DNA of 64,000 bases from Geomonas sp. Red32 (GTDB taxonomy: Bacteria > Desulfobacterota > Desulfuromonadia > Geobacterales > Geobacteraceae), in NCBI RefSeq assembly GCF_023652955.1, contig NZ_JAKLOY010000011.1, forward strand, positions 119,742 through 183,741. Direction: 5' to 3'. The notes beneath the pieces are model-generated. The model had not been told where the DNA came from. It did not search any database and saw only the letters and a list, made by a program, of their open reading frames with translations. Positions 1 to 7,697 of the stretch are shown here, piece after piece. Every line of letters starts with the position of its first letter. Position 1 is the first letter of the stretch. A program made the translations under genes and the position numbers.

Positions 1-3000
1 ACGCTCTGGTTGAGGGTGGCGGTAACCGTCCCGCTCAAAGCGCCGGTCGCATAGGCCCACCAGATCTCGGCGGTCCCGCGCTGGGCGTTGGTGACCACCG
101 CCCGGCTCCAGGTCAACGCCCCGCCGGTATTGGAGACGCCGGTCACCGTGGCGTTGGTGCCGGTGGTGGGGCCGGAGGCGGAGACGAAGGCGACCAGGAG
201 CTCGTTGGCCGCCGCGGTGGTCACCGTCGGCGAGGTAATCGCGCTCCCCGCGGCGGCGGTATCGGTGGAGACGCGGACATCCACCGCGAGCCCCGAATTG
301 GAGGCGACGGTGAGGCTGTAGCTCTGGGTCGCCGACGCCTGGCTGGCATCCACCACCCGCACCGTGAAACTGCTGGTCCCCGCCGCGGTCGGGGTCCCGG
401 AGACCGTCCCGCTCCCGGCGTCGATAGCGAGTCCGGGAGGGAGGGTCCCGGCGCTGATCGACCAGCTGTAGGGGGGCTTTCCCCCGGCGGCGTTGATCGC
501 CTGGCTGTAGGGGGTTCCCACGCTGCCGCCTGGAAGGGCCCCCGTGGTGATGGCCAGGGCGGGGGCCGCGGTGGCGAGGGGGCGGATCTCCACTAGGCTC
601 AGGTTGAACATGTCCGCGGTCGGCGAGGTGTCGTTGATGGTCACCGCGGTCCCGGAGGCCGGGGTGAGGCCGGTCTGGTCCTGCACCCAGTAGGTGTCCG
701 CAGTGGTGGAGGAGACGAACTGATGGATGAGCGCCTGGCCGCTTCCGGGCGTGCGTGCGGTTGCCGAGGTCCAGTCGTTGCCGGTCCCGAACACCCAGGA
801 GTTGTTCCGGGTGGTGGTCAGGGTGGCGGTGGGGGCTCCCGCCGAGAGGCTGTTGCCGGCGGTGGCCCCCGGCAGGTCGGCGCCAATGAAGGTGAGCACG
901 GTGAGCGAGCGCGACGAGACGCTCTGGCTCAAGGTGGCGGTGACGGTGCCGGTCAGCGGAGCGGAGGCGTAGGCCCACCAGATCTCGGCGGTTCCCTGCT
1001 GGGCATTGGTGGTCACCGCCCGGTTCCAGGTCAGGGCGCCGCCGGTATTGGCTATCCCCTGCACGAAGGTGTTAGCGCCCGTCCCCGGCGAGCTCGCCCC
1101 GACGAAGGCAACCAGAAGCTCGTTTCCCGAGGAGGTGGCGACCGTGGGCGACGTGATGGTGGCCCCCGCGGTGGCCGCATCGGTGGAGACGTTGACGTCG
1201 ATGGCGAGCGTCGGGGCGACGGCGTAGATGCCGATGCTGAGGTTCCTGGAGGCGCTCGCCAAGGCGGCATCCTGCACCGTGACGGTGAAGGTGGAGGTCC
1301 CGGCCGCGGCCGGCGTTCCGGATATCACCCCGGTGGTGGGGTTGAGGGTCAGTCCGGCGGGAAGAGTTCCGGCGCTCACCGACCAGCTGTAGGGAGTCTG
1401 CCCTCCCCCCGCGGCCACCGCCTGGCTGTACCCCTCCCCTACCACCCCCGCCACAAGATAGCTCGAGGTGACGGTGAGTCCCAAAAGCCCGTAGGCGTGC
1501 AGCTGGTTGGAGAAGGTCGCCAGGTAGACCTTGCCGTTGGCGACCGTGGGCGGGGAGAACTTGGCGTAGTTCCCGACGTCGTCGCGCGCGGCGTTGAGCT
1601 TGCTGTTCCAGAGCTCGGCCGAGAGGTTCCCGGCGTCGAGGGCGCGCAGGATCCCCGGGACCGTCTGCTGGTTGGGGTCCTGCTGGTAGGCCGCCGAGGC
1701 CCAGACGATCCCGCTCCCCGCCAGGCTGCCGTTGGCCGAAAGCGACAGCGGCACCGAGTTGGAGCTCCCCCCGAACTCGGTCATGGTGCTCTGGGAGACC
1801 GGGGTCGTCTGCAGCGCGCTCCCGGTAAACCGGTACTGCTTGAGGTAGTCGTTGGGCCCCCAGACGTAGAGCGACGGCCCGCTGCCCGGGCTGTTCCAGT
1901 AGATCGTCCCCCCCATGAAGATCGATCCCGACGGTACCGCCTGGAACTCCTGGACGTCGTTGTTGGTGGTCGAGCTGAACTTCCCGAGGTTGAGGGTGTC
2001 GATGAGCCGCATCACGCCGTCTTTCCCCATGCAGGCCATGAGGTTGCTTCCGGGGATCAGCATCGGGCCACCGGAGCCGAGGTCGGCGTCATTGGCACTG
2101 AGGGTCGCCTGGTTGAAGGGGGTGAAGTAGTCGGCCACCGAGAGCCCGGAGGCGGTGGAGAGCTTCAGGACGCTGTCCCCGTAGTCGCTCCCCCCGGTGT
2201 TGGCGTCGAAGGTCCCGTTGCCGGTCATGAGGTAGATATTGCCGGCGGCGTCGGCGGCGAGTCCCTTCCCCGCCTGCCAGATGGCCCCCTGGCTCCCGTT
2301 GGGGGTGACGTTGAAGACGCTCGTCTGCTGCAGCGTCCCGGCGTTGTAGGCGAGTACCCAGCCGTGGTAGGGAGAGATGTCCCCTACCGAGCCGAAGCCG
2401 AGGTAGACGGTGCCGTTCAAAAGGAGCAGTCCCGGGCGGTTCAGGTGGTGCAGCGGGTCGAGGGTGACCACGCCGCCCGAGCTCCCGTCCCCGCTCCCCC
2501 TGACCTGGGCGGTGATCTCCACCGGGCCGCCGAACTTCTCCCCACCCGAGGCGGCGTCGAGGGCGTGGAGCCGGAAGTGATAGGTGCCGGTGGCGGTGTC
2601 CTTCGTCTTGGCCACCACGTAGATGGTGCCGGTGGCGGGATCGATGACCGGGGTGGCGAGGATCCCGATCTCGGGGGTGATGTCGAGGTAGGAGGAGCTG
2701 ATGTCGGTGGCGGGGACCGGGGTGCCGAGATTGACCTGCCAAAGCGGGGAGGATGAGGCCGGGTCGTCGGCGTCGAAGGCGTAGACGCTGTTGTGCATGG
2801 TGGCCGCGAAGACCACGTTGCGGGAGGTACCCTGGATGGTGACGTTGGGGAGGTAGAGCGGCTGGGCGTAGATCTGTCCGTCAACCGAGCGCGAGAACAG
2901 TTTCCCGAAGGTGCTCACACTCACATTGGCGGTGGTGAGGACCGTTTCGCTCACATTCTGTCCGGTCCTGGCGGCATCGTTGTGTTGGGTGAGGACACTG

Positions 3001-3092
3001 ACAGCGGACGACGAAGCAGGAAAAGAGAGCAAACAGAGCAGGGTCGCGGTGTGAATGGTGACAGCAAGACTTGCTATGCATGACTTCCTCAT
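1..3092 (-). CDS. Large secreted propeller / Ig-like repeat protein (3' end outside window)
   Basis: An open reading frame of about 1030 codons runs without a stop from an ATG at 3092 to the left edge. A G-rich stretch (GGGGGGAT) precedes the start. Residues 1-30 look like a Sec signal peptide (MRKSC, hydrophobic run, then PASSSAVS). Residues ~30-530 contain repeated blade-like motifs (VVFAATMHNSVYAFDA, TPVIDPATGTIYVVAKT, WVLAYNAGTL) typical of PQQ/YncE-type beta-propellers. From ~535 there is an He_PIG-type Ig module (YSWSVSAGTLPAGL), then a module with NELLVAFVGAS and GTAEIWWAYAS, and this two-module block is repeated once more before the edge. It is likely a cell-surface or extracellular protein; its ligand is unknown. 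The longer plus-strand frames over it are shadows. Confidence 0.8.
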   Translation of the reverse strand, partial: MRKSCIASLAVTIHTATLLCLLSFPASSSAVSVLTQHNDAARTGQNVSETVLTTANVSVSTFGKLFSRSVDGQIYAQPLYLPNVTIQGTSRNVVFAATMHNSVYAFDADDPASSSPLWQVNLGTPVPATDISSSYLDITPEIGILATPVIDPATGTIYVVAKTKDTATGTYHFRLHALDAASGGEKFGGPVEITAQVRGSGDGSSGGVVTLDPLHHLNRPGLLLLNGTVYLGFGSVGDISPYHGWVLAYNAGTLQQTSVFNVTPNGSQGAIWQAGKGLAADAAGNIYLMTGNGTFDANTGGSDYGDSVLKLSTASGLSVADYFTPFNQATLSANDADLGSGGPMLIPGSNLMACMGKDGVMRLIDTLNLGKFSSTTNNDVQEFQAVPSGSIFMGGTIYWNSPGSGPSLYVWGPNDYLKQYRFTGSALQTTPVSQSTMTEFGGSSNSVPLSLSANGSLAGSGIVWASAAYQQDPNQQTVPGILRALDAGNLSAELWNSKLNAARDDVGNYAKFSPPTVANGKVYLATFSNQLHAYGLLGLTVTSSYLVAGVVGEGYSQAVAAGGGQTPYSWSVSAGTLPAGLTLNPTTGVISGTPAAAGTSTFTVTVQDAALASASRNLSIGIYAVAPTLAIDVNVSTDAATAGATITSPTVATSSGNELLVAFVGASSPGTGANTFVQGIANTGGALTWNRAVTTNAQQGTAEIWWAYASAPLTGTVTATLSQSVSSRSLTVLTFIGADLPGATAGNSLSAGAPTATLTTTRNNSWVFGTGNDWTSATARTPGSGQALIHQFVSSTTADTYWVQDQTGLTPASGTAVTINDTSPTADMFNLSLVEIRPLATAAPALAITTGALPGGSVGTPYSQAINAAGGKPPYSWSISAGTLPPGLAIDAGSGTVSGTPTAAGTSSFTVRVVDASQASATQSYSLTVASNSGLAVDVRVSTDTAAAGSAITSPTVTTAAANELLVAFVSASGPTTGTNATVTGVSNTGGALTWSRAVVTNAQRGTAEIWWAYATGALSGTVTATLNQS

Positions 3093-3401
3093 GGATCCCC
3101 CCGGTCTCACCATGGCTCGCGTGTGGACGGGGCGAAAGAATTAATGACAATGGGCATTACAGGATCAGACCGAAAACCATCAACCCCGCTACTCAATTGG
3201 GCGATGAACGATGCAATTGGCATTCCGCCGGGAAGTCGCTGAATTCATTGCGAGGGGAGAGTGGGAAGTGCGTGGAAAGTGTAAAGCTCACCGACTGTGT
3301 CGGCCTGGATGGCGACGGTTATCCCATTCCCACCCCTCCCCGAAGGGAGGGATAGGCAGGTGCCGATCGGGATGTGGGTAATGGAGGATGGTGCCAAGCA
3401 C
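3093..3401. other. Intergenic spacer with small hairpin
   Basis: No gene is supported here. A G/C-rich hairpin (CCCTCCCC-GAA-GGGAGGG) lies around 3331-3350, just beyond the 3' end of the minus-strand chemoreceptor gene, and may help terminate its transcript. The rest is the upstream region of the left-edge secreted protein; no clear promoter was recognised. Confidence 0.4.
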
Positions 3402-5021
3402 CTAGAGCCGGAAGGAACCGACCAGTTCCTGCAGCTCGCCGGACTGCCGGGCCAGCATCCCGGCCGCCCTCGAGGTCTCCTGGGCGCCGCTGGCCGTCCC
3501 CTGCACCACCTCGGAGACCTGCTGGACGTTGTTGGTGATCTCGCCGGTGGTGGCGGTCTGCTCCTCGGCGGCGGTGGCGATCTGGTTGATCTGCATGGTA
3601 AGGTCGTGGACCTGTTCGAGGATCCGCTCCAGCGCCTGTCCGGAGCGTTTCGACGACTCCGCTCCCCGCTCGGCCTCCTCGACCCCCTCCTCCATGGAAC
3701 GGACCGCCTCCCTGGTCTCGCGCTGGATAGCGAGGATCATCTCCCCGATCTCCCGGGTCGCCTTGGTGGTCCTCTCCGCCAGCGCCCGCACCTCGTCGGC
3801 GACCACGGCGAACCCTCTCCCCTGCTCGCCCGCCCGGGCGGCCTCGATGGCGGCATTGAGCGCCAGCAGGTTGGTCTGGTCCGCGATGTCCTCGATGGTC
3901 CCGATGATCTCACCGATCTGATCGGAGCGCTCACCCAGGGTGCCCACCACGTCCGCAGAGTGTTTCACCCGCTCGGCGATCCTGGTCATCCCGCTGACCG
4001 TTTCCTGCACGACCTGCGCCCCTTGGGTGGCCATCTCGGTGGTGGAGCGGGAGGCTTCGGCAGCCATGCTGCAGTTGCGGGCGATGTCCTCGCTGGTGGC
4101 CGCCATCTCCTCGCTTGCGGTGGCCACCGAACCGGTCTGGGCGGCCACCTGGTGGGCCGCGGTGGCGATGTGATCGGCGGTGGCATTCAGCTGGGTCGAG
4201 GCCGATGCGATGCTTGCCGAGATGGTGACCGTGCTCTGGACGAGCCGCCGGAGGTTCTCGATCATGTTCTTCATCGACGCCATGAGCATCCCCGTCTCGT
4301 CCCCGGAGGTCACCGGGATCTCCTCGGTGAGGTCGCCGGTGGCGAGGCGGTCGGCGATCTCCACGCAGCGCCCGAGCGGGCGGGTGACCGAACGGGAGAT
4401 GACCAGGCTGAGGAGGATCGAGGCGGCCAGGATCGCCAACCCCACCAGGCACAGGACGATCTCGGACAACCGCAGCGCCTTCGCGGCCTCCAGCTCGGAC
4501 TTCTTGCAGAAATCGTCGCTCATCTTCACCAGCCGGTCGACCTGCTGGCGGTGCTGGCGGTAGCTCTCCTTGAGGGTGGTCCTCAAGAGCCGCTCGCTGG
4601 TGGCGGTGTCGTCCGCTAAAAGGGCCGGGAAAAACTTGTTGAGAGCCACCTCGTAGAAGGAGACCGCCGGGTTGTAGACGTCCTCCATCATCACCTTCTT
4701 CATTTCCCCTTCCGGAAGATCCTTCTTCCAGTGGTCGTGGCTTTCGTCGAACTCCTTCTTGAGCCTTTTGAAATCCTCGAACAGCCGCTGCCTTTCGGCG
4801 GCGTCACCCGCCTGGGCGAGCTGGAGATCCAGGTAGGACTCCAGGATGTACGACGGCGGCGGAAGAATGTCGGCGGCCAGATCCTTCCCCATGACGATCT
4901 GCCGGTAAATCGGCCCGTTCACCTTCACCTTTCCGATGATGCCCATGGCCAGGGCGAAAACGATCAGCAGCCCCCCTACCGTCACCCCGAGATTGATCTT
5001 CATTCGGGTTGTAATTTTCAT
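3402..5021 (-). CDS. Methyl-accepting chemotaxis protein
   Basis: This 539-residue protein is a membrane chemoreceptor. It has a first membrane helix at about residues 10-30, a periplasmic helical sensor domain to ~185 (four-helix-bundle-like, with the motif [13 protein letters not shown]), a second membrane helix ~188-210, a HAMP domain starting [11 protein letters not shown], and a long cytoplasmic coiled coil. The signalling tip is intact ([20 protein letters not shown] then [17 protein letters not shown]). There is no C-terminal CheR/CheB-tethering pentapeptide; the protein ends GSFRL. An excellent ribosome binding site (CGGAGGAGAACAT) precedes the ATG. The ligand is unknown. A sigma-28-like promoter lies 60 bases upstream. 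Confidence 0.95.
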   Translation of the reverse strand: MKITTRMKINLGVTVGGLLIVFALAMGIIGKVKVNGPIYRQIVMGKDLAADILPPPSYILESYLDLQLAQAGDAAERQRLFEDFKRLKKEFDESHDHWKKDLPEGEMKKVMMEDVYNPAVSFYEVALNKFFPALLADDTATSERLLRTTLKESYRQHRQQVDRLVKMSDDFCKKSELEAAKALRLSEIVLCLVGLAILAASILLSLVISRSVTRPLGRCVEIADRLATGDLTEEIPVTSGDETGMLMASMKNMIENLRRLVQSTVTISASIASASTQLNATADHIATAAHQVAAQTGSVATASEEMAATSEDIARNCSMAAEASRSTTEMATQGAQVVQETVSGMTRIAERVKHSADVVGTLGERSDQIGEIIGTIEDIADQTNLLALNAAIEAARAGEQGRGFAVVADEVRALAERTTKATREIGEMILAIQRETREAVRSMEEGVEEAERGAESSKRSGQALERILEQVHDLTMQINQIATAAEEQTATTGEITNNVQQVSEVVQGTASGAQETSRAAGMLARQSGELQELVGSFRL

Positions 5022-5080
5022 ATGTTCTCCTCCGGATAGTTCCGCTCACAGGTTGGGACAGGTATATGCGCTTATGGTCT

Positions 5081-5107
5081 GTTCGGAGAGGGCGGCGAAA
5101 ACTTGAG
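5081..5107 (-). promoter_or_regulatory. Possible sigma-28 (FliA) promoter of the chemoreceptor gene
   Basis: Read on the minus strand, the site is TCAAGTTT, 11 bases, TCCGAACA. The motility sigma factor consensus is TAAAGTTT-N11-GCCGATAA: the first half matches at 7 of 8 positions, the second at 5 or 6 of 8, with correct spacing. It lies 60 bases upstream of a chemoreceptor start codon, the expected type of target. Confidence 0.4.
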
Positions 5108-5256
5108 TCAGGAAAAGCGAGGCAAAGCCTGCCGTGACGGCGGATTTTTACTGAGGGGGGTGGTGCAGCCCGCGGCCTGCGGCGGCGAAGAGAAGGGAGA
5201 AAACGGGGGAAGAGCCGGGAGCGCTCCCCTCGGCGGAGAGGAAAGCGCGGTGCTTG

Positions 5257-5613
5257 CTACCTTTTGTAATAGACCTTTCCGCTGGCGGTGACCGTAGCTC
5301 CCAGCGAAGGATCGATGACGTCGATGGCGGGGGTGTCCCCGGTCTGCGGCACGATGCCGCTACCCATCTGCTGGTAGTAGACGGCATCCATCCCGCTGGT
5401 GGTGACGAAATACTTTTCGCCTTCCCGGTGTTTGGTCCCGATGCTGTAGTAGTCGTGGCCGTCCGTCCCGCTGTAGTTGAGGGTGACCCCATTGGACGCG
5501 GTGAAGCCGACGCCGGCGGGAACGCCCTGTATTTGGAGCCCCACGGCGGCAAAGGTGCAGACGGCGGTGCCTGCCAGGAGAAGTCCGAGCGATATCGTTG
5601 CCTTCTTGCCCAT
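5257..5613 (-). CDS. PilA-C-like small secreted pilin partner (Spc-type)
   Basis: This is a 118-residue protein with a signal peptide (MGKKATISLGLLLAGTAVCTFAA) and a short, probably beta-rich exported domain. Its start codon is only 11 bases beyond the stop of the short pilin gene and has its own site (GTAGGAGGGATTGAG). In Geobacter sulfurreducens a short PilA-N is followed by PilA-C/Spc, which stabilises it and co-assembles with it. Size, signal and gene order here match that arrangement, so a pilin-partner role is inferred. Position and architecture are the evidence; sequence similarity to GSU1497 was not computed. Confidence 0.65.
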   Translation of the reverse strand: MGKKATISLGLLLAGTAVCTFAAVGLQIQGVPAGVGFTASNGVTLNYSGTDGHDYYSIGTKHREGEKYFVTTSGMDAVYYQQMGSGIVPQTGDTPAIDVIDPSLGATVTASGKVYYKR

Positions 5614-5624
5614 CTCAATCCCTC

Positions 5625-5831
5625 CTACGGGTACTGCAGGTGATCGGAGTGGTACACCGACAGGGCCATCTTGAAGTTGGTCAGATCGGCCAGTGCCGCA
5701 CTGTCGTAAACGGTCTTCTTGTACGAGGCGTACTTAGGAATGGCAATGGAAACCAGAATGGCTATGATTGCGACAACTATCAAGACTTCAATCAGGGTAA
5801 ACCCCTTCTGCCCCAATACCAGTGACGACAT
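5625..5831 (-). CDS. pilA: Short type IV pilin, PilA-N type
   Basis: This 68-residue protein is a truncated type IVa pilin. The 10-residue leader MSSLVLGQKG is followed by the prepilin peptidase site G^FTLIE, with Glu5 present, and the hydrophobic alpha-1 helix VLIVVAIIAILVSIAIP. The mature chain is 58 residues, like the 61-residue Geobacter PilA and far shorter than usual pilins (~150). Mature aromatic residues are at 1, 24, 27, 32, 43, 50 and 57; positions 1, 24, 27, 32 and 57 coincide with those of G. sulfurreducens PilA. AAGGAGGGGGAA precedes the ATG. It is translated just before a PilA-C-like partner. No other pilus assembly genes are nearby, so it is probably a paralogue of the main pilA. 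Confidence 0.88.
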   Translation of the reverse strand: MSSLVLGQKGFTLIEVLIVVAIIAILVSIAIPKYASYKKTVYDSAALADLTNFKMALSVYHSDHLQYP

Positions 5832-6156
5832 TTCCCCCTCCTTAAAACCAGCCCCGGATTCCTTCCACTGATTGGCGATCCAGCGAGAGATAAAATATCC
5901 CTCAAACGGGGATCATGCCGTCAAAACTGTTACACAGAGATAACATAATATCGCATATAGCATCCATTTATCACTAAGTAAATAAAAGTTATTCTCAGGA
6001 GCGGTGGTAAAGAAGCAAACCGGCGTGGAGCAGCTCCGGCGAGAGAGAGTGGGGCAGGAGTGGGAAACGAGGGGGGGTGAGAGAGGGGCCGTGATTGAGA
6101 GAGTGGAATCGGGTCGTGGTTGAGAGAGGGGGCGTGATTGAGAGAGTGGAATCGGC
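5832..6156. other. AT-rich spacer upstream of the pilin gene
   Basis: This gap holds the pilin leader region and, at its right end, a 43-bp tandem repeat next to the stop codon of the exosortase-like gene. No convincing promoter was recognised. No coding sequence is supported. Confidence 0.4.
6077..6155. repeat. Imperfect tandem repeat, 43-bp period, about 1.8 copies
   Basis: A 22-base segment starting GTGATTGAGAGAGTGG is identical at 6091-6112 and 6134-6155; the flanking GAGAGAGGGG runs are also repeated. It ends one base before the stop codon of the exosortase-like gene. Confidence 0.75.
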
Positions 6157-7206
6157 TTAGAGTTCGCTTTTCCGCGGCCGGGCCGTTTGTGCTGCGGCCG
6201 GCTCGGAAGCGGTATCGGCGCTGACCCGGGTGACGATCCAGTACACCGCCATCGGGAGGGAAAGATGGACGATGCTCCCGATGGAAAGGAAGCCGACCGC
6301 CGCGCTTTTCCCGGCCGTGACGGCGAAGCCGCAATCGATGGCGATGAAGGTGGCACCCATCGCCATCATGCTGACGAGCCCCATCAGGGTCAGCACGGCG
6401 ACGTTCCATCCTCCCCTCTTCTGCAGGGGCGCCATCAGCCCCAGGTAGGCGGCGATGTTGACCTCTTCGGTCATCGTGTGGAGGCTGAACCGCCTGCCGG
6501 CATGGACGTACTCCATGGCATCCCCGCTGCGAACGATCTGTCCCCCGTGGTCATCGTACAGGAAGCCGTAGATGAAGGTTCCTGCCCGCGCCATGAGGTC
6601 GCCGTAAGCGTCATGAACCAGGTGAAAGAGGCCGTAGACCCCAGCCGACACCGCGACCGCCAGGACGATCCCCCTCACCGCCTTGGACGAAGGGAGCAGA
6701 CGGCCGTTCAGCCAAAGGGTCCAAAGTCCGAAGACGAAGAGGGCGAAGGCAACCACCCAGAGGTAATCGTGGGCGAATTCGAAGGCCCTCCGGGAACCGG
6801 TGCCGACCAAACCCGATACGACCAGGCGAACGGCATTGGCCAGTACGATAATGGGGACCGCCACCGCGACGCCCAAAAGCCGGTAGGAGAGACGGTGACG
6901 GCGATAGAGAAGGATGGCGATGGAGAGAAAGGCCAGGTAGTCGATGGCGGTACACTGGCGGATGATCCTCATGGAGAAGCCGTTGACGGTGAGGATGTCC
7001 CCGTCGCTCAGCATCGCCAGGCCGCAGAGGGCACCGACCCCCTTGGCGGCGGCGATGGTGACGTCCCGCAGCCCCGTCCAGATCGGCTCCGGCAGGTACA
7101 GCATGAAAGCGGCAGCCATGATCGCGCAGGCCATGAAGGAAAGCGCGAACACCAGTCCCGGCTGTCCTTCTTGCCCCTCTTGATCTACAGCCGCCAGCAA
7201 TTTCAT
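6157..7206 (-). CDS. Exosortase/archaeosortase-family membrane protein
   Basis: The protein is 349 residues from the ATG at 7206, which is preceded by CCACGGAGGAGGGATAGTTCA; a longer frame adds only an Arg-rich stretch without a ribosome site. It is a polytopic membrane protein. The exosortase catalytic triad is visible in the expected order: Cys85 in RQCTAIDYLAF, Arg127 in NAVRLVVSG and His146 in EFAHDYLWVVAF. Exosortases are transpeptidases that process C-terminal sorting tails (short motif, membrane helix, basic end). A C-terminal extension from ~170 adds a soluble segment and further helices. No polysaccharide genes or obvious PEP-CTERM substrate lie next to it. Confidence 0.8.
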   Translation of the reverse strand: MKLLAAVDQEGQEGQPGLVFALSFMACAIMAAAFMLYLPEPIWTGLRDVTIAAAKGVGALCGLAMLSDGDILTVNGFSMRIIRQCTAIDYLAFLSIAILLYRRHRLSYRLLGVAVAVPIIVLANAVRLVVSGLVGTGSRRAFEFAHDYLWVVAFALFVFGLWTLWLNGRLLPSSKAVRGIVLAVAVSAGVYGLFHLVHDAYGDLMARAGTFIYGFLYDDHGGQIVRSGDAMEYVHAGRRFSLHTMTEEVNIAAYLGLMAPLQKRGGWNVAVLTLMGLVSMMAMGATFIAIDCGFAVTAGKSAAVGFLSIGSIVHLSLPMAVYWIVTRVSADTASEPAAAQTARPRKSEL

Positions 7207-7697
7207 TGAACTATCCCTCCTCCGTGGCCGGCGTGAAGAACAAGCCGGCCGCCGCTCCGGAACCTGCGTCATTCGGCTTGTTGTGACCTGATTAAGAAAA
7301 GCGCTCTATCAGTAACTATGCCAAGCCTAACGGCCGGCGTATCTCAGTAATTTAAGCCTGTTACACATAACAATATTTTATGCTTCAGCAAGTATCACGC
7401 GAAAAGGCTTAGCCTCGCCGCTATATAGCGTCAACAGCTTGAATATATTGCAACAGATTTTTAAAATACTGTTAGCAACATGCAAAAGCATGTCAACCAG
7501 TATGGCACCAAGGCGGGCACCTCCCGGCTGTGAGAGGCCTAGGCATCCCGGTTGATCCATTGGCCATTTTTAGTTGAATTCACTTAATCGTTTTGCTATT
7601 CTGCCGCCACTTTCCGTGCCAATACAGCACCGATGATTGCAGGGCACAACCTGCCCTTACCTGGGATGACTCCGGCCGTTCCGATCGGGGAATCAAG
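7207..7697. other. AT-rich divergent intergenic region
   Basis: This spacer separates the exosortase-like gene (minus) from the sensor kinase (plus) and must carry both promoters. It is clearly more AT-rich than its neighbours. A minus-strand TTGGCATAGTTACTGATAG vaguely resembles a sigma-54 site but lacks the GC at -12, so none is called. The first 105 bases of the longest kinase frame fall here and are not regarded as coding. Confidence 0.4.

Noticed and set aside
723..2756. Long plus-strand frame (677 codons) and others over the left-edge gene
   Set aside because: Composition is Gly/Arg/Val-rich low complexity without domains; it lies antisense to a frame with a signal peptide, propeller blades and Ig repeats, so it is a shadow of a GC-rich gene.
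3297..4619. 440-codon plus-strand frame antisense to the first chemoreceptor
   Set aside because: Low-complexity His/Gly/Leu/Arg translation opposite an intact MCP signalling domain.
5100..5160. Possible GEMM (cyclic dinucleotide) riboswitch with GAGGCAAAGCC
   Set aside because: Only the GCAAAGCC string fits; the GGGCAAACC receptor, GAAA tetraloop and second stem are not found, and it is on the strand without a downstream gene.
7270..7320. Sigma-54 promoter TTGGCATAGTTACTGATAG before the exosortase-like gene
   Set aside because: GG is present at -24 but the -12 dinucleotide is GA rather than GC, so the invariant position fails.
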